Positions 1 through 6,379 of a stretch of 20,147 bases of DNA are shown here, piece by piece; the stretch's first letter is position 1, and the number at the start of each line of letters is the position of its first letter. Where the stretch lies: positions 1-20,147 of the IMG/VR virus record IMGVR_UViG_3300044712_001363. One strand, 5' to 3'. The stretch comes from a virus. Position numbers and translations under genes: made by a program. A model generated the notes under the pieces. The model worked only from the letters and a program-made list of their open reading frames with translations, was not told the DNA's origin and ran no database searches.

Positions 1-69
1 CGCACGGAGAGTTTTTTTCCTGGGCGATTTTTCCAACCCGGGGCGTTTTTCTGTACAGATTTTCCATAG
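1..69. other. T-tract-rich leader upstream of the small terminase gene
   Basis: This short stretch is clearly richer in T than the rest of the window. Four T runs (12-18, 28-32, 46-50 and 60-63) start 14-18 bases apart, and the short word GATTTT(T)CC occurs at 26-34 and again at 58-65. I see no coding frame and no convincing -35/-10 pair. The position just before the small terminase is where packaging sites (cos or pac) and late promoters often lie in tailed phages, but nothing here proves either role. Confidence 0.35.
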
Positions 70-465
70 ATGGCGAAACGCGGCCGACCAGCCTACGCAC
101 CGACGAAACCGCAGCGCCGTCAGGTCTCGATCGCGGCGGGCGCGGGAATGTCGCACGAGGAGATCGCGCTCGCCCTCGGCATCTCGCGCGTGACCCTGGT
201 GAAGCATTTCGGGCACGAATTGACCGTCGGCGCGTACCAGCGGCGCATGGAGGTCCTCGAGGCGGTGCACCGGGCCGCGAGGAAAGGGAATGTCGCGGCC
301 GCCAAGGCGTACAGCCAGCTGACGCCGCGGATCGCCGCGCCACCCGAGACGCCCGTCGACGACGCCCCGAAGGGCAAGAAGGCGCAGGCGCAGGCCGACG
401 CCGGCACCGCGCAAGTGGGAACTGAGTGGGAGTCCCTGCTTCGGCCGCCCTCGAGCGTGCAGTAG
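70..465 (+). CDS. terS: Small terminase subunit (helix-turn-helix DNA-binding protein)
   Basis: The 131-residue product is probably the small terminase, which recognises the phage packaging site and loads the large terminase on DNA. It begins with a basic tail (MAKRGRPAYAPTKPQRRQ). A helix-turn-helix follows at about residues 27-50, with the core SHEEIALALGISRVTLVKHF. A helical segment at about 55-90 could serve oligomerisation, and the C-terminus is low in complexity. The length suits the family. The ATG at 70 has no good Shine-Dalgarno sequence in front of it. The end overlaps the large terminase start by 40 bases. The call rests on the HTH, the size and the position directly before terL, because small terminases diverge too much to name by sequence alone. 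Confidence 0.75.
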   Translation: MAKRGRPAYAPTKPQRRQVSIAAGAGMSHEEIALALGISRVTLVKHFGHELTVGAYQRRMEVLEAVHRAARKGNVAAAKAYSQLTPRIAAPPETPVDDAPKGKKAQAQADAGTAQVGTEWESLLRPPSSVQ

Positions 466-2120
466 CCTGGAACCTGTCCTGTCCCGACTGGGTCGAGCGA
501 CTGCAGTCCGGCCGCTCGCTGGTTCCGGACCTGCCGCTCAACCTCGCCTGGGGCAACCGGGCGGTCGGTGTCTACAACAAGCTGCGCCTGGCCGACGTGC
601 CGGGCACGCCTTCGCTCGAGGAAGCCGGGGCCGACTGGTTTCGCGACATCGTCCGGGCCCTCTGGGGGTCGCTCGACACCGCGGGCCACGACCGCGCGAT
701 CCGCGAACTGTTCCTGCTGGTCCCGAAGAAGAACAGCAAGACCACGAACGGCGCGCTGATGATGCTGACGGCGCTGCTGCTGAACCAGCGGCCGAACGCG
801 CCCTTCATCATGACGGCGCCGGTGCAGGACGTGGCGGAGATCGCCTTCAGCGCGGTCTCGGGCGCGATCGCGCTGGACCCGGTGCTGCAGAAGAAGCTGC
901 ACGTGCGGGATCACCTGAAGACGGTCGTCCATCGTGAGACGAAGGCCGAGCTGCAGGTGATGACCTTCGACCCGGCCGTGCTGACCGGCCAGAAGTGCGC
1001 CGGCGTCCTGATCGACGAGTTGCACGTGGTCGCGAAGATGGCGAAGGCGGCCTCGGCGATCCGCCAGCTGCGCGGCGGCATGCTGCCGTTCCCGGAGGCC
1101 TTCATGGCCTTCATCACGACGCAGTCGGAGGACGCGCCCACGGGCGTGTTCAAGGCCGAGCTCACGAAGGCCCGGCGGATCCGGGACGGCGAGCAGACGG
1201 GCGCGATGCTGCCGGTGCTGTACGAGTTCCCCTCGGACATGCAGTCGAAGCCCGAGGAATGGCGCGACCCGGCGAACTGGTCGATGGTCACGCCGAACGC
1301 CGGCCGCTCGATCTCGATCCCGCGCCTCTTCGAAGAGTTCCAGACGGCCGAGGCCACGGGCGCCGGCGAGCTGCGCGCCTGGGCGTCGCAGCACTTGAAC
1401 GTCGAGGTGGGCCTCGCGCTGCACGGCGATCGCTGGGCGGGCGCGGACTTCTGGGAGAAGGGCGCCGCCGGCGTCACGCTCGAGGACCTGCTGAAGCGCT
1501 GCGAGGTCGTGACGGTCGGGATCGACGGCGGCGGCCTCGACGACATGCTCGGCCTCGCGGTCGTCGGTCGCGAGGCGGGCACCGGCCACTGGCTGCACTG
1601 GGCGCACGCGTGGATCCATCCCGTGGCGCTCGAGCGGCGCAAGTCCGAGGCCTCGCGTTATCTCGATTTCGAGCGCGCCGGCGACCTGACGATCGTCAAC
1701 GAGATCGGCGAGGACATCGCCGAGGTCGCGGACCGCGTCGAGCAGATCGAAGCCTCCGGGCTGCTCGATCGCGTGGGCGTCGACCAGGCGGGGATCGGCG
1801 CCATCGTCGACGCGATCGTCGCCAAGAAGATCGAGCACGAGCGCGTCGTCGGCATCCCGCAGGGCTGGCGCCTGGTCGGCGCGATCAAGACCACGGAGCG
1901 AAAACTCGCCGAGGGCGCACTGCTGCATGGCGGCTCGCCGCTCATGGCCTGGTGCGCCGGCAACGCAAAGGTTCAGCCGGCCGGCAACGCGATCGTCATC
2001 ACGAAGCAGGCCGCCGGCGCCGCAAAGATCGACCCGCTGATGGCGACCTTCGACGCGGTCGCGCTGATGGCGATGAACCCGAAACCGCGTCGCAAGACGT
2101 ACGACCTTTTCTTCGTGTGA
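426..2120 (+). CDS. terL: Large terminase subunit (ATPase and nuclease of DNA packaging)
   Basis: The 564-residue product is the packaging motor of Terminase_1 type. A Walker A-like segment lies at residues 99-106 (VPKKNSKT). A Walker B motif lies at 194-198 (VLIDE, with D197 and E198). The C-terminal RNase H-like nuclease has its first acidic residue at D367 (VGIDGGG) and a likely second at D453 (VGVDQAG). The length is normal for the family. The GTG at 426 is the earliest start in the frame and follows a GGGA; it overlaps terS by 40 bases, so translation is probably coupled. The Walker A loop has Ser where the related phage form RKNGKT has Gly. The protein should dock on the portal and be fed DNA by the small subunit. 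Confidence 0.95.
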   Translation: MGVPASAALERAVAWNLSCPDWVERLQSGRSLVPDLPLNLAWGNRAVGVYNKLRLADVPGTPSLEEAGADWFRDIVRALWGSLDTAGHDRAIRELFLLVPKKNSKTTNGALMMLTALLLNQRPNAPFIMTAPVQDVAEIAFSAVSGAIALDPVLQKKLHVRDHLKTVVHRETKAELQVMTFDPAVLTGQKCAGVLIDELHVVAKMAKAASAIRQLRGGMLPFPEAFMAFITTQSEDAPTGVFKAELTKARRIRDGEQTGAMLPVLYEFPSDMQSKPEEWRDPANWSMVTPNAGRSISIPRLFEEFQTAEATGAGELRAWASQHLNVEVGLALHGDRWAGADFWEKGAAGVTLEDLLKRCEVVTVGIDGGGLDDMLGLAVVGREAGTGHWLHWAHAWIHPVALERRKSEASRYLDFERAGDLTIVNEIGEDIAEVADRVEQIEASGLLDRVGVDQAGIGAIVDAIVAKKIEHERVVGIPQGWRLVGAIKTTERKLAEGALLHGGSPLMAWCAGNAKVQPAGNAIVITKQAAGAAKIDPLMATFDAVALMAMNPKPRRKTYDLFFV

Positions 2121-2131
2121 GGACCACAACG

Positions 2132-2728
2132 ATGCGACGGGCCTACAGCCTGATGACCCTGAAGGAATTCGACGACGAGAAGCGCACGTTCAGTGGCATC
2201 GCCACGACGACCAGCGTCGATCGCATGGGCGACATCGTCGAATCGAAGGGTGCGGAGTTTCAGCTGCCGATCCCGCTGCTCTCGCACCACAACCCGCAGA
2301 AGCCGATCGGCCACGTGACGGCCGCCAAGGTCCTGAAGGACGAGATCCAGATCTCCGGCCACGTGCTGCGCCTCGACGACGCACCGCCCGCCCTTAAGGA
2401 GCGGCTCGACGTCGCCTGGGCGGAGATCAAGTCCGGTCTCGTGCGCGGCCTGTCGATCGGATTCCAGCCGCTGGAGTCGGCCCGCATCGAGGGCTCGTGG
2501 GGCTACCGCTTCACGAAGTGGCTCTGGCTCGAGCTGTCGGCCGTGACGATCCCGGCCAACGGCGACTCGATGGTCACCTCGATCAAGTCGATCGAGCAGC
2601 GCTACGCGGCCACGTTCGGCCAGCGTCGTGGCGCGCCCGTTCGTCTGATCACTCCGCCCGGCGTCTCGGGCAGCAAACCGGCCGCGAAAGGCGGCATCCC
2701 GCTCATTACCCGAGGAGAAACGAAGTGA
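2132..2728 (+). CDS. HK97-type prohead maturation protease
   Basis: The 198-residue protein matches the herpesvirus/HK97 prohead protease fold (peptidase U35 group). This serine protease sits inside the procapsid and trims the capsid scaffold domain. The likely catalytic His is H52 or H53 (LLSHHNPQKPIG), the Ser is S108 in GLSIGF, and E134 lies in the LELSAVTIPAN segment, whose ending in PAN is typical of the family. The C-terminus is short and basic, ending ITRGETK. The ATG at 2132 has GAGG nine bases upstream. The same frame is open far upstream, but that part lies inside terL and is a shadow. The stop overlaps the capsid start (GTGA). Confidence 0.93.
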   Translation: MRRAYSLMTLKEFDDEKRTFSGIATTTSVDRMGDIVESKGAEFQLPIPLLSHHNPQKPIGHVTAAKVLKDEIQISGHVLRLDDAPPALKERLDVAWAEIKSGLVRGLSIGFQPLESARIEGSWGYRFTKWLWLELSAVTIPANGDSMVTSIKSIEQRYAATFGQRRGAPVRLITPPGVSGSKPAAKGGIPLITRGETK

Positions 2729-4143
2729 AGACCTGGGCAGAACAGATCAAGGCCCTCGAGGCCACGCGCGCCGCGAAGGCCGCGCGCATGCAGGAGATCC
2801 TGCAGAAGTCGATGGACGAAGGCCGTTCGACCGACGAGGCCGAGGCGGAGGAGGTCGACTCGATCGACGACGAGATCAAGCGCATCGACGCCGACCTGGT
2901 GCGCCTGCGCCGCGCCGAGCAGCTCGACGTCCAGCGCGGCCGCCCGATCGTGCAGCCGCTCGACGGCGACGATCAGGCCCGCGCCGCCACGCAGCAGCGC
3001 TCGGCCCGTTCGCCGGCGATCATCGTGCCGAACACGAAGGACGTCGACGAGAAGTTCAAGGGCCAGAACTACACGCGCATGGTCATCGCGCGCGCGCTGG
3101 CCTACGCGGCCTTCCAGCAGGGCGAGATGGTCCGCGCCTCGGAGATCGCCGAGAAGCGCTGGGGCAAGACGAACCCGACCCTCGTGTCGCTCATCAAGGC
3201 GAACGAAGTCGCCGGCGGCGGCGCGGGCGCGGGCGAGTGGGGCGCGGAGCTCGTCACGGCGGACAACCGCTACACGGGCGACTTCATCGAGTACCTGAAC
3301 GCCCGCACGGTGTTCTTCCAGCTCCCGCTGCGCGAGGTGCCGGCGAACGTCCAGATCAAGGGGCAGGATGGCGCCTCGACGGCCTACTGGGTCGGTGAGT
3401 CGAAGCCGATCCCGACGACGACCGCCGACTTCAGCGCCGTGAACCTCACGCCGCTCAAGGTGGCAGCCCTGGCCGTGGTCTCGAACGAGCTCATGCGCGA
3501 CTCGAGCCCCTCGGCCGAAGCGCTCGTGCGTGACGCGCTGGTCGAGGCCTCTGCGCAGAAGGTCGACACGACCTTCCTGTCGAGCTCTGCGGCGGTCGCG
3601 GGCGTGTCGCCGGCCGGCATCCTGAACGGTGTCGCCGGCCACAACACCCACGGCAGCACGATCGACGACGTGATCGCGGACATCAAGCAGCTCTACGGCT
3701 ACTTCATCACCGCGAAGAACGCGACCAACCTGGCGTTCGTCATGAACCCGGGCCTCGCGAAGGCGCTGTCGCTCATGCAGAACTCGCTCGGCCAGGATGC
3801 CTTCCCGGGCATCATGGCTTCGGGCGGCACGCTGAAGGGCGATCCGGTGTACACGGGCGAGAACGTCAACGCGTCGCACCTGATCCTGCTGAAGCCGAGC
3901 GACATCTGGCGCATCGGCGACAGCGGCATCCAGGTCTCGATGAGCCGCGAGGCGACGATCGAGATGAACTCGGTCCCGACGGGCGCTTCGGACACGCCGG
4001 TGGCGGCTTCGGCCACCCCGGTGTCGATGTTCCAGAGCGAGTCGACGGCGATCAAGGTCGTGCGGCCGATCAACTTCCAGACGCGACGCTCGGGCGTCGT
4101 GCACCTGATCGACAACGCCGACTACGGCGTCTCGACGACCTGA
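2725..4143 (+). CDS. Major capsid protein, HK97 fold with N-terminal delta (scaffold) domain
   Basis: The 472-residue protein forms the icosahedral shell. Residues 1-75 are charged and coiled-coil forming (KALEATRAAKAARMQEIL and on), as in the HK97 delta domain that acts as built-in scaffold and is removed by the protease. A linker at about 85-110 (AATQQRSARSPAIIVPN) is the likely cleavage area. The HK97-like body follows, with an N-arm and E-loop region around 170-230 (PLREVPANVQIKGQDGASTAYWVGE) and a P/A-domain core, including LAVVSNELMRDSSPSAEALVRDAL, typical of Phage_capsid family members. It starts with GTG at 2725, overlapping the protease stop and preceded by GAGGAG. An intrinsic terminator follows. 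The exact cleavage residue cannot be read from sequence. Confidence 0.94.
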   Translation: MKTWAEQIKALEATRAAKAARMQEILQKSMDEGRSTDEAEAEEVDSIDDEIKRIDADLVRLRRAEQLDVQRGRPIVQPLDGDDQARAATQQRSARSPAIIVPNTKDVDEKFKGQNYTRMVIARALAYAAFQQGEMVRASEIAEKRWGKTNPTLVSLIKANEVAGGGAGAGEWGAELVTADNRYTGDFIEYLNARTVFFQLPLREVPANVQIKGQDGASTAYWVGESKPIPTTTADFSAVNLTPLKVAALAVVSNELMRDSSPSAEALVRDALVEASAQKVDTTFLSSSAAVAGVSPAGILNGVAGHNTHGSTIDDVIADIKQLYGYFITAKNATNLAFVMNPGLAKALSLMQNSLGQDAFPGIMASGGTLKGDPVYTGENVNASHLILLKPSDIWRIGDSGIQVSMSREATIEMNSVPTGASDTPVAASATPVSMFQSESTAIKVVRPINFQTRRSGVVHLIDNADYGVSTT

Positions 4144-4167
4144 TCCCTGGAAGCCCTCGACTAGGAG

Positions 4168-4196
4168 CCCGGCCCCGCAAGGGGCCGGGTTTTCTC
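4168..4196 (+). terminator. Strong intrinsic terminator after the major capsid gene
   Basis: A perfect 9-bp stem CCCGGCCCC / GGGGCCGGG (4168-4176 with 4181-4189) encloses a GCAA tetraloop and runs into TTTTCTC. This is a textbook rho-independent terminator. It would lower transcription of the portal and everything downstream relative to the capsid gene, a usual way to adjust capsid-to-portal dose. The next gene starts at 4197, the very next base. Confidence 0.9.
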
Positions 4197-4427
4197 ATGC
4201 CGAAAATGATCGCGAAGTCGGTGTTCGAGTACGGCGGCCGGCGCTTGCAGAAGCGCGAGACCTTCGAGGCCAGTTCGCGCGACGCGCGTGTGCTCGCGCT
4301 GGTCGGCCGGGCGATGTACGCCGAGTCGAGCGAGGAGACGACCGCGGCTGCGCCGGTGACGGCGGCCCCCGAGCCGAAGGCCTCCCGCCGTAACTACCGC
4401 CGCCGCGACCTGCAGGCGGAGGGCTGA
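4197..4427 (+). CDS. Small conserved phage protein of the head region, unknown function
   Basis: This is a 76-residue protein. Residues 1-42 resemble a small domain often found next to phage head genes (an aromatic-containing strand KSVFEYGGRRL, then ETFEASSRDARVLALVGRA). A flexible Ala/Pro stretch and a very basic tail (SRRNYRRRDL) follow. I cannot assign a function. The ATG at 4197 directly follows the terminator tail. The only purine-rich ribosome site (AAGGGG, 4179-4184) lies in the loop and 3' arm of the terminator hairpin, so the hairpin would hide it in transcripts that read through. A good site for the portal gene (GGAGGG, 4418-4423) lies inside its end, which supports genuine operon packing. 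Confidence 0.7.
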   Translation: MPKMIAKSVFEYGGRRLQKRETFEASSRDARVLALVGRAMYAESSEETTAAAPVTAAPEPKASRRNYRRRDLQAEG

Positions 4428-4430
4428 CGG

Positions 4431-5999
4431 GTGAACCTCGTCGCCCGCTTCGCCACCGCGCTGCGCAAGGCAGCGCAGCTGCTCTCGCCCGTCAACTGGT
4501 ACGGCTCCGGCGGCTGGTTCACGGTCAGCGAGTCGTACAGCGGCGCCTGGCAGCAGGGCGTCACCGTCAACCAGACGACCGTCAGCGCGAACTGGGCCGT
4601 CTTCGCCTGCGTCACACTGATCGCCGGCGACATCGCAAAGATGCCGGCGCGCGTGATGAAGTACTCGCGCGAACTTCTGATCTGGCAGCCGACCGATCCG
4701 CCGTACCGGATCGTCCTGCGGCGCCCCAACCGCTACCAGACGCGCATCGAGTTCTTCCAGAACTGGGTGCTCTCGCTGCTGCTCTTCGGGAATACCTACG
4801 TCCTGAAGGAGCGCGATCGCGACGGCAAGATCGTCGCCCTCTACATCCTCGACCCGGGCCGGGTGCAGCCGCTTGTCGCGGCCGACGGCGGGGTCTACTA
4901 CCAGCTGCAGGAAGACGATCTTGCACAGATCGAGTCCTCGATCGTCGTGCCGGCGTCCGAAATCATCCATGACCGGATGTACACGCCCTGGCACCCGCTG
5001 ATCGGTGTCTCGCCGATCTACGCCTGCGGCGTTGCCGCGATGCAGGGCTCCTACATCCAGTCGAACTCAGCCGCGTTCTTCAAGAACATGAGCCGACCGG
5101 GCGGCGTCCTGACCGCGCCGGGCACGATCCCGCCGGATACCGCTGCCCGACTCAAGGAGCAGTGGCAGACGAACTACACCGGCGAGAACGCCGGCAAGGT
5201 CGCGGTCCTGGGCGACGGGCTGAAGTACGAGTCCTCTGCCGTCAATGCGGTCGATGCGCAGCTCATCGAGCAGCTCAAGTTCACCGGCGAGATGATCTGC
5301 GCCTGCTTCCACGTGCCGCCGTACAAGCTCGGCCTCGGCGCGATGCCGACCGTGAACAACACCGCGGCGCTCAACCAGCAGTATTACGACCAGGCCCTGC
5401 AGCCGATCGTCGAAAAGATCGAGCTGCGGCTCGACGAGGGCCTCGAACTGCTCGACGGGTTCGAGACCTGGCTGGACGAGACGGTGCTCGTGCGCATGGA
5501 CCCCTCGACCCGCATGGACGCCTACAACAAGGCGATTGCCGGCGGCTGGCTCGCGCCCAACGAGGCGCGGCGCGACGAGAACCGCCCGCCGGTGCCGGGT
5601 GGCGAGTCGCCGCTCATGCAGCAGCAGAACTACTCCCTGGCCGCGCTCGCGAAGCGCGATGCGAGCGACGACCCGTTCGGCAAGGCCGCGCCGGCGCCCG
5701 CGCCGGAACCAGAGCCTGTCGACGAAGAGCCCATCGAGACCGACCTCAAGCAACTCTCGGTGCAGGTGGCTGACGCGGTGGGCGAGCGCGTGGCGGGAGC
5801 CCTGCAGCCGCTGCAGGAGCGGCTCGCCGCCATCGAGGCCCGCCCCGAACCTCCGGAGGTCCGCGGGCTCACGCTCGAGGACGTCCAGCCGCTGATCGAG
5901 GCGGAGGTGCAGCGGCGTCTGCCGGCGCCGGCCGACACCGTCGACGTCCGTGAGTTCTTCGATGCGTTCCTGCGTGGTCTGGAGCCGACCGGCGCATGA
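4431..5999 (+). CDS. Portal protein (HK97 family)
   Basis: The 522-residue protein forms the dodecameric ring at one capsid vertex through which DNA enters and leaves and on which the neck is built. The HK97-type portal core covers residues 1-400. It includes VSANWAVFACVTLIAGDIAKMPARVMK near the N-terminus, a wing/stem region with HDRMYTPWHPLIGVSPI, and a conserved stretch VAVLGDGLKYESSAVNAVDAQLIEQLKFTGEMICACFHVPPYKLG. After residue 400 there is an Asp/Pro/Glu-rich linker and a helical tail. The length fits the family. It starts with GTG at 4431, with GGAGGG seven bases upstream. It lies after the capsid gene, whereas most HK97-like phages have it directly after terL. It ends in an ATGA overlap with the next gene. 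Confidence 0.95.
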   Translation: MNLVARFATALRKAAQLLSPVNWYGSGGWFTVSESYSGAWQQGVTVNQTTVSANWAVFACVTLIAGDIAKMPARVMKYSRELLIWQPTDPPYRIVLRRPNRYQTRIEFFQNWVLSLLLFGNTYVLKERDRDGKIVALYILDPGRVQPLVAADGGVYYQLQEDDLAQIESSIVVPASEIIHDRMYTPWHPLIGVSPIYACGVAAMQGSYIQSNSAAFFKNMSRPGGVLTAPGTIPPDTAARLKEQWQTNYTGENAGKVAVLGDGLKYESSAVNAVDAQLIEQLKFTGEMICACFHVPPYKLGLGAMPTVNNTAALNQQYYDQALQPIVEKIELRLDEGLELLDGFETWLDETVLVRMDPSTRMDAYNKAIAGGWLAPNEARRDENRPPVPGGESPLMQQQNYSLAALAKRDASDDPFGKAAPAPAPEPEPVDEEPIETDLKQLSVQVADAVGERVAGALQPLQERLAAIEARPEPPEVRGLTLEDVQPLIEAEVQRRLPAPADTVDVREFFDAFLRGLEPTGA

Positions 6000-6379
6000 G
6001 TGACGCGGCCCTCGTCGCCCGGGAGATCCAGGACCTCGCCAGCGCGGTCGGCGACGTCGCCGGCGCCGTGCGCGAGAGTGCCGGGCCGACGGTAGAGGTC
6101 AACGTACCGCAGCAGGCCCCGCCGTCGGTCACGGTCAACGTGCCAGAGCAGGCCCCACCCGTCGTGAACGTCGCGCCGTCGTCGGCCGAGGTCACCGTCA
6201 ACGTGCCGCAGCAGGCCCCGCCCGTCGTGCAGGTCTCGCCTGCACCGGTCTCGGTGAGTCCGCAGATCAACGTCGAGGCGGCCGAGCCCCAGGCGTACGA
6301 GGTGATCATCACCGAGCGCGACCGTGAGGGCATGATCCGCCGCTTCGTCATCCAGCCGGTAACGGTCGTCGCCGCATGA
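5996..6379 (+). CDS. Repeat-containing Pro/Val-rich phage protein, unknown function
   Basis: The 127-residue protein has an N-terminal helix (residues 1-28), then a middle of alternating short beta stretches and Pro turns built from three copies of VNVPxQAPP, and a C-terminal beta-like segment (AYEVIITERDREGMIRRFVIQPVTVV). Short proteins with such Val-Pro repeats occur after portals in other phages, but I know no assigned role. A minor head or linker protein is possible. It is joined on both sides by ATGA overlaps (5996 and 6376), so it is very probably translated with the portal and the 851-aa protein. Confidence 0.72.
   Translation: MSDAALVAREIQDLASAVGDVAGAVRESAGPTVEVNVPQQAPPSVTVNVPEQAPPVVNVAPSSAEVTVNVPQQAPPVVQVSPAPVSVSPQINVEAAEPQAYEVIITERDREGMIRRFVIQPVTVVAA
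6098..6222 (+). repeat. Three in-frame copies of a 26-base repeat coding VNVPxQAPP
   Basis: Near-identical copies start at 6098, 6134 and 6197, each reading GTCAACGTnCC then AGCAGGCCCC. The spacings are 36 and 63 bases, both multiples of three, so the reading frame is kept. Copies 1 and 3 differ at one position within the unit. Copy 2 has a few changes, among them Glu in place of the first Gln. The pattern suggests in-frame duplication and supports copy-number change by recombination. Confidence 0.85.

Noticed and set aside
120-2129. A 669-residue open frame on the minus strand across the terminase genes
   Set aside because: It is Arg/His/Asp/Val-rich with no recognisable domain, and it mirrors strongly coding plus-strand genes. 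Long antisense frames are expected in GC-rich DNA.
995-2131. N-terminal extension of the protease frame back to 995
   Set aside because: The extension lies inside terL and is Arg/Gly-rich shadow sequence. The protease domain begins at the ATG at 2132, which has a ribosome site.
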